In this document: in pieces, positions 31,592 to 40,206 of the stretch | How the letters are laid out: every line of letters starts with the position of its first letter | Numbering within the stretch: position 1 is the stretch's first letter | NCBI RefSeq assembly: GCF_003933965.1 | Contig: NZ_RSAJ01000003.1 | Location: 1 to 51,534, forward strand | Direction: 5' to 3' | DNA: 51,534 bases | Source: Streptomyces sp. RP5T | GTDB taxonomy: Bacteria; Actinomycetota; Actinomycetes; Streptomycetales; Streptomycetaceae | Program-made: the position numbers and the translations under genes | The notes under the pieces: generated by a model | The model's input: the letters and a program-made list of their open reading frames with translations, nothing else | Databases searched by the model: none | Told to the model about the DNA's origin: nothing

Positions 31592-33124
31592 TCAGCGTTC
31601 GGGCCGCGGCCTGCGGGGCATCAGCAGGTGCGCCGCGACCGCCAGGGCGATCGGGAGGAGGCTCACGATCAGCAGGGTGAGCCTCAGGCCGTTGGTGAAG
31701 TCCAGCCCGAGGGCCAGTCCGGACTGCTGGAGCAGGTTCGGGTCGTATCCGGCGGTGCCCGGACTGTGGGCCAGCGCGCTGCGCGTCGCGTCGACCGCCT
31801 GATCGGCCTCGGTCACCGACAGTCCGCGCTCGTCGGCGTCGTTGAGCCACTGTCGTTGGAAGAAGAAGTTGAGCAGCAGGAGGTAGACGGCGGGGCCGAG
31901 CGCGTAGCCGGTCATGCCGAAGGCCGGCTGGACGGCGGCCACGGCTCCGGCCTTTCCGGGCGGGGCGTGCGCGAGGATGGTCTCGGCCACCGCGGAGGAG
32001 GCCACCAGCGAGCCCAGGTTGGTGAGCCAGGTGGCCAGTACGACGATCCACAGAGCCATGGTGGGTGTGGCGGTGGCCGCCATGAGCAGCCCGCCCGCGG
32101 CCATCACCAGCAGGCCGGTGACGAGGACGGGCCGGGGGGTGTACTTCCCGATGAGGCGTCCGGCGAGGATGACGCCGGCGGCGACCGCCAGGGTGCCGGG
32201 CAGGAAGAGCAGGCCGATCGTGCGCGGGGACAGCGAGAGGATCACACTCCCGAACTGCCCGAGGACGAAACTGAACCCGGCGACGAGGAAGTTGAGCGTC
32301 AGGCTGGCCAGCGCGGCCACGGCGAACGGACCGCTGCGGAACAGCGACAGGTCCAGGACCGGTTCCGGTGTCCGGCGTTCACGGATCACGAAGAGCACGC
32401 CGGCGACCGCGCTGATCACCAGCGGCAGCCAGGCCTGGAGCTGGGAGATCCCGTTCTCCGCCTCGGCGACGCCGTGGACGAGGGTGAGCAGGGCGAAGCC
32501 GACCAGGCTGACGCCGCCGACGTCGACCCCGCGGCGCTCCAGGACCGGGGACTCGGTGACGTACCGGGTGGTCAGCCCGAGTGCGATCAGCGACAGCAGG
32601 GGGGCGAGCAGGAACAGCCAGCGCCAGCCGACGGCCTCCACCACCCAGCCCCCGAGCGCGGGGGTCACCCCGCACAGCACCATGTCGATGGCCATGAAGA
32701 TGCCGATGGCCGCCGGCCGTCTCTCGGCCGGCACCGACACCTTGAGCAGGGCCATCGACACGCCCAGGACCGCGGCCAGCGCCAGGCCGTCGAGGAGGCG
32801 CGTCACCAGCAGGAACCCGTAGTCGGGGGAGATCGCGGAGAGCAGGTTGACGACGATGTCGCCGACCAGCCCCAGCATCAGCAGCCGCTTGAGCCCGAAC
32901 GCGTCCCCGAGACTGCCCACGGCGAGCACGGCGGCGGCCACGACCAGCGTCGAGGCCCCACCCAGGAACCCGACGACATCGGGCGGCACGTGCAGCGCCC
33001 GGCTGACCTGCGGCATGTTCAGGCTGAGGACCAGTGGGTCGACGGCCGTGATCGTGAAAGCGAGGGCGAGTCCCGAGATGATCGGGAGGAACGCGACAAT
33101 GGATCGCGGCTCCGCAGCCGGCAC
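31592..33124 (-). CDS. MFS multidrug exporter, DHA2 (14-TM) type
   Basis: A 510-aa membrane protein. It has TAVDPLVLSLNMPQVSRAL in the first helix, GSLGDAFGLKRLLMLGL in the loop 2-3 signature, and a helix 5 region (VTPALGGWVVEAVGWRWLF) typical of drug:H+ antiporters. Total length and hydrophobic pattern fit 14 helices. GTG start at 33124 with GGAAGG upstream. No neighbouring regulator of the TetR or MarR type is present, so regulation is unknown. Confidence 0.87.
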   Translation of the reverse strand: MPAAEPRSIVAFLPIISGLALAFTITAVDPLVLSLNMPQVSRALHVPPDVVGFLGGASTLVVAAAVLAVGSLGDAFGLKRLLMLGLVGDIVVNLLSAISPDYGFLLVTRLLDGLALAAVLGVSMALLKVSVPAERRPAAIGIFMAIDMVLCGVTPALGGWVVEAVGWRWLFLLAPLLSLIALGLTTRYVTESPVLERRGVDVGGVSLVGFALLTLVHGVAEAENGISQLQAWLPLVISAVAGVLFVIRERRTPEPVLDLSLFRSGPFAVAALASLTLNFLVAGFSFVLGQFGSVILSLSPRTIGLLFLPGTLAVAAGVILAGRLIGKYTPRPVLVTGLLVMAAGGLLMAATATPTMALWIVVLATWLTNLGSLVASSAVAETILAHAPPGKAGAVAAVQPAFGMTGYALGPAVYLLLLNFFFQRQWLNDADERGLSVTEADQAVDATRSALAHSPGTAGYDPNLLQQSGLALGLDFTNGLRLTLLIVSLLPIALAVAAHLLMPRRPRPER

Positions 33125-33635
33125 AGCAGCACCTTCCGTACGCCGGTCGTCGCCGACCGTTCACCGACCGACCGTAGCCGGGCCACCGCTTTTGGTCCGT
33201 CTTCCTCGGGTCGACGCACAGGGCTCACACCTGTTCGGGCCAGGGGGCCGTCGCAGGTGGCCAGGAGCGCCGACCGCTTCGCGGGAGCGTGGGACCGCCT
33301 AGCGGGCCGAAGGGAACCGGGCGGGTCGCGCGGAACTGGCGGCGCGGGTCGCGGAGTTCGACGCCCGGGGGAGCGGTGGAGGCCCGGATCGCTCACGGGA
33401 CGCGGGCGCGGAGGTGCCGGACGGATCCGGGCGAAATGGCGTGCTGTTGCTGGGCCGTGGTTGCGGTGATCTACTCGGAAGAGGCCCAACTCGCATGAAC
33501 GGTCTGCTTCGTATCCGATGCGGTACGGCGAGTGAGCGTGGCCATCCCCGCGGAGAGCCAGAGGTGCCTCGTCGGCGGCCCGGCCCCGGGGCGGCCGTAT
33601 CGCGTGCCGCCGAGTCACAGAACAGGAGCGTGGTG
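33125..33635. other. Intergenic stretch upstream of the first DUF1254 gene
   Basis: Promoter space for two divergent genes. The frame of the DUF1254 gene stays open to 33302, with a segment RAELAARVAEFDARGS that looks coding, but no start or family is found. It may be a small remnant. Confidence 0.4.
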
Positions 33636-34994
33636 ATGGCTTCCGCAGGTACGAGCCCCGCGCCACAAACGGTCAGCGACTGGCGTCGCGAATACGCCTA
33701 CACACTGGGGGAGCAGGCCTACGTCTACGGCTTCCCCTACATCTACAACGCCGAGCTGCGCCACGGCTGGGTGACCGAGCCGCCCGACCCGAAGATGAGG
33801 ATGCACTCCGCCGTCGACCACTTCTGGCATGCCCGGACGCTCTTCGACGCCTCCGACCAGGAGGGACTGGCGCCCAACGTCGACACCCTCTACTCGTGCG
33901 CCTGGGTCGACCTGAGCACGGAGCCCGTCATCCTCTCGCACCCGGAGATGGGCGACCGCTACTTCACCTTCGAACTCACCGGCATCACCTCGGACAACTA
34001 CGACTACGTCGGCCGACGGGCCACGGGGCCGCACGCGGGCGACTTCGCCCTCGTGGGGCCGGGATGGGAGGGAGAACTCCCCGCAGGAGTGCGTCGTACG
34101 GCGACCGCCCCCAGCCCCTGGATCCTGGTGGCCGGCCGCACCCTGATCGACGGCGAACACGATCTGCCCGCCGTCCACGCGCTGCAGGACCAGTACCGGC
34201 TGACCCCGCTGCACCTGTACGGGAAGCAGGGCGTGACCGTGCCGGAACGCCGCGACGTGCTCGTACCCGTCGATCCGGAGCGGGATCCGCTCGCGCCGTG
34301 GAAGACGCTTAACGCGATGCTCGCCGAGAACCCTCCTCCGGAGCGCCACGAGATCCTGCTCCGGCAGTTCGCGGAGATCGGCGTGGGCGCCGGTCTCGAC
34401 GTGGAGGCACAGCCCGAGTCCGTCCGGCAGGGACTGATCGCCGCCGCCACCGCCGGTCTGCCCATGCTCCAGGAGCAACTGCTCAGCGGTGACTGGGCCA
34501 AGCTGATCAACGGCTGGCGTTACCCGCCGCCGCAGATGGGGCATTTCGGGGACGACTTCATCAAACGGGCCGCGGAACAGGCCCTCTTCGGTATCGCCGC
34601 GAACGATCTGGAGGAGACGGTGTACCTCGTCGCCTTCGACGACGCGGAGGGCGAGAAACTCTCGACAGGCCGTTATGAGATGCGCTTCGAGGCCGGGGCG
34701 CTGCCCCCCGTCGACGCCTTCTGGTCCCTGACGGCCTACGACGAGGCCAGGAACCTGATCGCCAACCCGATCGACCGCTACTCCATTGGAGACCGCACCC
34801 GAGGACTGGTCACCGAGCCGGACGGCGGCCTGATCCTCCACCTCCAGCCCGACTCACCCGGCTCCGAACGGGAGAGCAACTGGCTGCCCACACCGCAGCA
34901 GGGCATCTGGTTCGTCGCGCTGCGCATGTACCTGCCACGCCCTGAAGTCGTCGACGCGCGCTGGCAGTGCCCGCCGATCACACGCGCCGGCTGA
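33636..34994 (+). CDS. DUF1254/DUF1214 protein, first paralogue
   Basis: A 452-aa protein. The N-terminal DUF1254 region contains EQAYVYGFPYIYNAEL and NVDTLYSCAWVDLSTEPVIL. The C-terminal DUF1214 region contains GALPPVDAFWSLTAYDE, NPIDRYSIGDRTRGL and SNWLPTPQQGIWFVALRMYL. Biochemical function of this family is not established. It has no signal peptide. Start ATG 33636, GGAG seven bases upstream. The transporter gene begins inside its last codons. A second paralogue, similar over its whole length, lies at 36913. Confidence 0.85.
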   Translation: MASAGTSPAPQTVSDWRREYAYTLGEQAYVYGFPYIYNAELRHGWVTEPPDPKMRMHSAVDHFWHARTLFDASDQEGLAPNVDTLYSCAWVDLSTEPVILSHPEMGDRYFTFELTGITSDNYDYVGRRATGPHAGDFALVGPGWEGELPAGVRRTATAPSPWILVAGRTLIDGEHDLPAVHALQDQYRLTPLHLYGKQGVTVPERRDVLVPVDPERDPLAPWKTLNAMLAENPPPERHEILLRQFAEIGVGAGLDVEAQPESVRQGLIAAATAGLPMLQEQLLSGDWAKLINGWRYPPPQMGHFGDDFIKRAAEQALFGIAANDLEETVYLVAFDDAEGEKLSTGRYEMRFEAGALPPVDAFWSLTAYDEARNLIANPIDRYSIGDRTRGLVTEPDGGLILHLQPDSPGSERESNWLPTPQQGIWFVALRMYLPRPEVVDARWQCPPITRAG

Positions 34995-36679
34995 CCGGTC
35001 GACGCCTGCTGACCGCCCTGCCGGTGGCCGAATGGGTCCGCGGCTACCGGCGGGGGCTGCTGCGCGGTGACGTACTGGCCGGCCTGACGGTGTGGGCGTT
35101 GATCGTGCCGGAGTCGGTGGCATACGCGGAGATCGCCGGAGTCCCTCCGCAGAACGCGTTCTACGCGGCTCCCATCGCTCTCGTGGGCTACGCGCTCCTG
35201 GGAGGTTCGCGCTTTCTGGTCGTGGGGGCGACATCGGCCGCGGCCGTGCTGTCGGCGTCCACCGTCAAAGGCGTCAGCGGCGATCCGGGCGCCGCCGTCG
35301 GGCTGTCGGCGGCGCTGGCGGTGATCGTGGGCGCGGTGCTGGTGGTGGCCGGAGCGGCCCGGCTGGGGTTCCTCACCAACTTCCTGGCGGAGCCCGCCCT
35401 GGTCGGCTTCCTCTTCGGCATGGCCCTGACGATCATGGTGCGGCAGACGGGGAAGATCCTCGGTGTCTCCAGCGGGGAGGGCGACTTCTTCCAGCGCCTG
35501 GTGAAGCTGCTGAGCCAGACGGGCGACTGGTCGTGGACCACGATCGCCGTCGGCGTGGCCGCGGTGGGCTCGCTGCTCCTGCTGGAGCGCCTCCTGCCGC
35601 GGCTGCCGGCCTCGCTGATCGTGCTGGCCGCCGGACTGATCCTCTCCCAGGCCCTGCACCTGAGCGACCACGGTGTGCAGACGGTGGGCAGGATCCCGGC
35701 GGCCGTGCCGGTCCCTCACCTGCCCGGCATCTCGTCCGCCGACTGGGCCGAACTCGCCGCCGGCTCCCTCGGGGTGGCGCTGGTCGTCTTCGCCGAGTCC
35801 TACAGCATCGCCGGCCGCTTCGCCCGCCTCCACGGCCACGAGGTGAAGGCCGACCGCGAGATGGTTGCGATGGGAGCGGTCAACCTCGGGGTGGGTTTCT
35901 TCCGCGGCTTCGCGGTCTCCGGCAGCGCGTCCCGCAGCGCCGCCGCCGAGGGCGCGGGCGGCCGCAGCCCGATGGTCTCCCTGGTCGCGGCGGGGCTGGT
36001 GCTGCTCACCGGGGCGTTCCTGACCTCGCTGTTCACCCCACTGCCCGAGGCGGTGCTCGGGGCGATCGTGATCGTGGCCGTGAAGGGTTTCCTGCGGGTC
36101 GGGGAACTGCGCCGCTACGCCACGCACGACCGGCCCAGCCTCTGGATCGCTGTGACCGCACTCGTCGGTGTGCTGGTCTTCGACCTGCTGCCCGGTCTGC
36201 TGCTCGCGGTGCTGCTGTCGCTGCTGCTGTTCATCGCCTATTCCAGCACCCCGCGGGTTGCGGTCCTGGGGCTGCTGCCCGGCACCGGCGTGTGGGGCGA
36301 CCTGAAGGAGCACCCACGAGCCGTGGCCGCACCGGGAATCCTCGTGGCCCGGCCGGACGGGGCGCTCTTCTTCGGCAACGTCAACCGTGTCCGTACGGCG
36401 GTGAAGGAGCTGGTGGCGGCATCCGACCGCCCGCCCCGTGCCGTCGTGGTGGACCTGACGGCGAGTTACCGGCTGGGCCTGCCGGTCCTGGACACCCTGG
36501 CGGACCTCGCCGCGGACCTCGACCACCAGGGAGTCGAGCTCCATCTGGCCCGGGTCCGGGCCCGCCCCACACGCGCACTGTCCCGGCACCCCCTGCACGC
36601 GACCCTCAGCCCGGACCGCCTCCACCCGACGGTGACCGATGCCGTGGACGCGCTGAGTGACGGATGGGGACCGGCGTGA
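34967..36679 (+). CDS. SulP-family anion transporter with STAS domain
   Basis: A 570-aa protein. The membrane part (about residues 25-430) begins GDVLAGLTVWALIVPESVAYAEIAG, a SulP hallmark, shown here only as residues 35-59. The C-terminal STAS domain (about 440-560) includes GILVARPDGALFFGNVNRV and AVVVDLTASYRLGLPVLDTL. Such proteins carry sulfate, bicarbonate or other anions. The GTG start at 34967 overlaps the previous gene by 28 bases in another frame, so translation is probably coupled; the Shine-Dalgarno is weak. No carbonic anhydrase is nearby. Confidence 0.85.
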   Translation: MPADHTRRLTGRRLLTALPVAEWVRGYRRGLLRGDVLAGLTVWALIVPESVAYAEIAGVPPQNAFYAAPIALVGYALLGGSRFLVVGATSAAAVLSASTVKGVSGDPGAAVGLSAALAVIVGAVLVVAGAARLGFLTNFLAEPALVGFLFGMALTIMVRQTGKILGVSSGEGDFFQRLVKLLSQTGDWSWTTIAVGVAAVGSLLLLERLLPRLPASLIVLAAGLILSQALHLSDHGVQTVGRIPAAVPVPHLPGISSADWAELAAGSLGVALVVFAESYSIAGRFARLHGHEVKADREMVAMGAVNLGVGFFRGFAVSGSASRSAAAEGAGGRSPMVSLVAAGLVLLTGAFLTSLFTPLPEAVLGAIVIVAVKGFLRVGELRRYATHDRPSLWIAVTALVGVLVFDLLPGLLLAVLLSLLLFIAYSSTPRVAVLGLLPGTGVWGDLKEHPRAVAAPGILVARPDGALFFGNVNRVRTAVKELVAASDRPPRAVVVDLTASYRLGLPVLDTLADLAADLDHQGVELHLARVRARPTRALSRHPLHATLSPDRLHPTVTDAVDALSDGWGPA

Positions 36680-36912
36680 CCTGGGAGTCCGGTTGCCGGG
36701 GCCAGGACACGGTGATGTACTCGAACAACAGGTGCGTGTTGGAGCACCCGGCCCGGTAAACCCCACCAAGCACGGCGCAGACGCCGCCGCGTGGCGCACC
36801 GGGAAGAGCCGGGATGCGTCGTAGACGTTCGCCGGTTTCCCCGTTCGCGTCCCCGAGTTCACGTGGTGGCCGCAAGCCGTGCTGTTCGGCCCCAGGAGAG
36901 GAACCCGGTGCG

Positions 36913-38448
36913 ATGGCATCCTCAGGCAACAGCAACCATTCCGGACGAGGTCTGCGCCACGACCTCGCCACGGCGGCAGTCGGCATCGGCCACGCGGCGG
37001 CTTCCACCGGAAAGGCCACCGCGGCGGCCGTACGCAACCCGCGGGACACCATCGACCGCGCCAGGAAGGTGACGCGGGCCCTGCCCCTCGCATGGCACTC
37101 GGTGAAGCCGACGCTGACCGGGCGGGTGGACGACTGGCGCCGCGAATACGCGTACACGCTGGGGGAGCAGGCCTTCGTCTACGGCTTCCCGTACATCTAC
37201 AACGCCGAGCTCCGCCACCGCTGGGTGACCCAGAAGCCCGAGTCGGAATCGACGCCCTACATGGCCGTCAACCACTTCTGGCATGCGAGCAAGCTCTGGG
37301 ACGTCTCGGACCGGGAGGGCGTGTCGCCCAACATCGACACGCTGTACTCCTGGGCGTGGGTGGACCTGAGCGAGGAACCCCTCATCCTCTCGCACCCGGA
37401 CATGGGCGACCGCTACTTCACCTTCGAACTGGTCTCCTTCACCTCCGACAACTACGACTACGTGGGCATGCGGGCGACCGGATCGGCGGCCGGTGACTTC
37501 GCCCTCATCGGCCCGGACTGGAGCGGGGACCTCCCGGAAGGCGTGCGCCGCACGGCGAACGCCCCCACCCCGTGGGTCCTCATCGTCGGGCGGACCCTCA
37601 TCGACGACGCGGACGACCTCCCGGCCGTCCACGCGCTGCAGCGGCAGTACCGGCTGACGCCGCTCCACCTGTTCGGCAAGGAGGGCGTCACGCTCCCGGA
37701 ACGCCGCGACGTACCGATACCGGCCGACCCCGCCGAGGACCCCCTCGCTCCGTGGAAGACACTCAACGCGATGCTGGCCGAGAACCCCCTGCCGGAGCAT
37801 CACGACGTCCTGCTCCGGCAGTTCGCGGAGATCGGCATCGGCCCAGGACTGGACGTCGGGGCCCAACCGGAGCCGGTGAAGGAGGGGTTGATCCGGGCCG
37901 CCGCCACCGCCTTGCCCATGCTCGAACAGCAACTGCTCAGTGGTCAGTGGGCCGATCTGGTCAACGGCTGGCGGTACGCCCCCGGGAAGGTCGGGCACTA
38001 CGGGGACGACTTCCTCAGGCGGGCCGCGGAGCAGTCCCTGGTGGGCATCGCCGTCAACGATCCCGAGGAGGCGGTCTATTTGACGGCCTTCACCGACAGC
38101 GACGGTGAAACGCTGGCCACCGGCCGCTACGAACTGCGCTTCGGCGCGGGGACGCTGCCCCCGGTCGACGCGTTCTGGTCCCTGAGCGCCTACGACGAGA
38201 GCCGGAACCTGATCCCGAATCCCATCGACCGGTACGCCATCGGAGACCGCACCCGAGGGCTGGTCACGGACGATGACGGAGGTCTGGTCCTCCACCTGCA
38301 ACCGGACTCGCCGGGGCCGGAGCGGGAGTCCAACTGGCTGCCCACTCCGCAGCAGGGCATCTGGTACGTCGCACTGCGCATGTACCTCCCGCGCGCCGAG
38401 GTCATCGACGCCCGGTGGCACTGCCCGCCGATCAAGCGCGTCGGTTGA
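36913..38448 (+). CDS. DUF1254/DUF1214 protein, second paralogue
   Basis: A 511-aa protein, strongly similar (roughly three residues in four) to the one at 33636 from DDWRREYAYTLGEQAFVYGF onward. It carries an extra N-terminus of about 60 residues rich in Ala, Arg and Lys (GIGHAAASTGKATAAAVRNP) that could form an amphipathic helix. The DUF1214 end is conserved (SNWLPTPQQGIWYVALRMYL). Start ATG 36913; AGGAG lies somewhat far upstream (about 14 bases). The two paralogues flank the SulP gene, so the three probably work together or arose by local duplication. Confidence 0.84.
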   Translation: MASSGNSNHSGRGLRHDLATAAVGIGHAAASTGKATAAAVRNPRDTIDRARKVTRALPLAWHSVKPTLTGRVDDWRREYAYTLGEQAFVYGFPYIYNAELRHRWVTQKPESESTPYMAVNHFWHASKLWDVSDREGVSPNIDTLYSWAWVDLSEEPLILSHPDMGDRYFTFELVSFTSDNYDYVGMRATGSAAGDFALIGPDWSGDLPEGVRRTANAPTPWVLIVGRTLIDDADDLPAVHALQRQYRLTPLHLFGKEGVTLPERRDVPIPADPAEDPLAPWKTLNAMLAENPLPEHHDVLLRQFAEIGIGPGLDVGAQPEPVKEGLIRAAATALPMLEQQLLSGQWADLVNGWRYAPGKVGHYGDDFLRRAAEQSLVGIAVNDPEEAVYLTAFTDSDGETLATGRYELRFGAGTLPPVDAFWSLSAYDESRNLIPNPIDRYAIGDRTRGLVTDDDGGLVLHLQPDSPGPERESNWLPTPQQGIWYVALRMYLPRAEVIDARWHCPPIKRVG

Positions 38449-38467
38449 CGGAGGACAGACCACACAG

Positions 38468-38499
38468 CCGGGGTGGGACGCGGAGGCGTCCCACCCCGG
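38468..38499. terminator. Hairpin between DUF1254-2 and the acyltransferase-like gene
   Basis: 14-bp perfect arms CCGGGGTGGGACGC (38468-38481) and complement (38486-38499) around GGAG. Serves two convergent genes. Confidence 0.75.
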
Positions 38500-38506
38500 C
38501 ACTGTC

Positions 38507-39754
38507 TCACCGGAGGTGCTTCGCCGGCCTGGTGGCCGCGTTGAGCAGGTACTCCAAGGGGCCGCGGCGGAAGAAGCGGGACCAGACCGCGGCGAACACG
38601 GTCGCCCCGAGGACGAACATGAGCAGGGGCAGCCAGGACTGCTGGGTGCCCGTCCCGGCCGGCAGGGACAGTGCGGACTGGGCGAGGAAGTGGCCGACGT
38701 AGGCGGTCAGGGACATGGTGCCCACGGCGATGACCGGTTTCGCCAGGCGGCGCAGCCGAGGCAGGCGGTCCATCGCCACCGTCGCACCGACGACCACGAG
38801 GATCGCGACGCCCACGCTGCCGATGATGTCGAAGGTGGTGCCGCTGTGCGGCCCGGCCGTCAGGAGCAACGACGCCGGCATGTCGGGGAGCGACCCGCTG
38901 TCGAGGGCGGCCGCCCCGGAGCCGCCGGACGACGGCCCGTCCTCCGCGAGGCTCCGCAACGCGCCCTTGCCGGCGAGCAGCAAGGACATGCCGTACGCGG
39001 TCGAGGTGAGGGCGGCACCGAGCACGGCCAGGCGCCGTTGGACGGTTCCGGAGGACAGGTCGAGGCGGCCCAGCGCCATGCCCGCGATCACGAACGACAT
39101 CCACGTGAGCGCCGGATAGAAACCGGTGAGCAGCAGATCGAGCACTCCCACCTCGCTGAGGCGGCGGAGCGGGTCGTAGGCGTTGATGCTCTGCTGGGCC
39201 GACGGACTCAGCAGCGCGTTCAGGGCGAACGCCAGCTGCGGTGTGACGAGTGCGAGCACGGCCGCGGTGATCGCGAGTGTCCTGGCACGCAACCGCACCA
39301 GGGGCAGGGCCAGCAGAAAGTAGACCCCGTAGAAGCCGAGGATGATCACGCCCCCGTACTCCATCGCCATCGCGCTGCCCAACGCCAGCAGGACCACGGC
39401 GCGGATCGCGATCCGGGCCTTCGCCTGCCGGCCCGCCAGGCCGGTCTTCGGCTCCCGGCTGCCGGCGAGCAGCATCAGCGAGAACCCGGCGAGGGTGGCG
39501 AACAGGATCGACGAATGACCGTCGGCCATGTAGCGGATCCAGCCGGCCACTCCGTGGGTGGCGGACAACGGGGGGCCGATGTGCACGACGTACATGCCGA
39601 ACACCGCCAGCGCGCGCGCCAGATCCACCCCGACCAGGCGTCCCGTCGAGGGACGGGGCGAGGCCGGCACAGCGGACTCCGGGAAGGTACGGGGCGGCGG
39701 AGGCGAGTGCTCCTGCGGAGCTGACGTCTCCTGCGAGGGCTGCATCTTTGTCAT
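38507..39754 (-). CDS. Polytopic membrane protein, DUF418/DUF1624 acyltransferase-like
   Basis: A 415-aa protein. A proline-rich cytoplasmic N-terminus (about 38 residues) is followed by GVDLARALAVFGMYVVHIGP, the opening of the heparan-acetyltransferase-like/DUF1624 family. About ten hydrophobic helices follow, and the C-terminus (RRGPLEYLLNAATRP) is typical of DUF418 proteins. These proteins are thought to acylate surface molecules, but specific substrates are mostly unknown. Start ATG 39754 with a weak ribosome-binding site; an ATG three codons downstream is an alternative. Confidence 0.75.
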   Translation of the reverse strand: MTKMQPSQETSAPQEHSPPPPRTFPESAVPASPRPSTGRLVGVDLARALAVFGMYVVHIGPPLSATHGVAGWIRYMADGHSSILFATLAGFSLMLLAGSREPKTGLAGRQAKARIAIRAVVLLALGSAMAMEYGGVIILGFYGVYFLLALPLVRLRARTLAITAAVLALVTPQLAFALNALLSPSAQQSINAYDPLRRLSEVGVLDLLLTGFYPALTWMSFVIAGMALGRLDLSSGTVQRRLAVLGAALTSTAYGMSLLLAGKGALRSLAEDGPSSGGSGAAALDSGSLPDMPASLLLTAGPHSGTTFDIIGSVGVAILVVVGATVAMDRLPRLRRLAKPVIAVGTMSLTAYVGHFLAQSALSLPAGTGTQQSWLPLLMFVLGATVFAAVWSRFFRRGPLEYLLNAATRPAKHLR

Positions 39755-39810
39755 TCGGAGAATCTCGCGTGGAGGCAAGGGCGCGGACCATCCGGCAGCC
39801 TTCGGTAACG

Positions 39811-39830
39811 CCCCCGCCGATCGGCGGGGG
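39811..39830. repeat. Perfect 20-bp palindrome
   Basis: CCCCCGCCGATCGGCGGGGG, fully self-complementary with no loop, between the divergent starts at 39754 and 39969. More likely an operator or a small hairpin than a terminator, because it lies upstream of both genes. Confidence 0.5.
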
Positions 39831-39968
39831 ACGCCCTGCCGACGGGCGGAGTCTCCTCCCCGGCCGGTCCGGTGCGACCGGAGGGCGATCTTCTCCAGCC
39901 ACTCGGCGGGGGTGGACCCGACAGTCGCCGGATGGGGCGCGGCACGGACGGGCTTCCAGGCTGGAGGC

Positions 39969-40184
39969 ATGACACACCGTGCGCGACACGACGAGCGCGA
40001 GGACTCCCTGCGAACATCGGCCGACCTACCGGGCCGTGACGCCGTCCCCGGCAGGGGCGAGTTTCTGGAATTCCTCGGTCTGACGCTGGCGGCGGGCGCC
40101 TTCGCCCTGATCGTCGCCCACCCCGAGGTGCCCGAGGTGCTGGTGCACACCCTCGCCACGAGCACAGCCGGACTCGTCCACTGA
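39969..40184 (+). CDS. Small hydrophobic protein upstream of an ABC exporter
   Basis: A 71-aa protein. The first 30 residues are charged (Arg, Asp, Glu), then comes a hydrophobic segment [18 protein letters not shown] and a tail [20 protein letters not shown]. No cysteine. ATG at 39969 with GGAGG almost abutting it, an unusually short spacing. The exporter gene starts 22 bases after its stop, so co-expression is likely. It could be an exported peptide precursor or a small membrane subunit of the exporter. Neither is proven. Confidence 0.55.
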   Translation: MTHRARHDEREDSLRTSADLPGRDAVPGRGEFLEFLGLTLAAGAFALIVAHPEVPEVLVHTLATSTAGLVH

Positions 40185-40206
40185 GCCCGCGGAGGAAAGG
40201 AACCTC

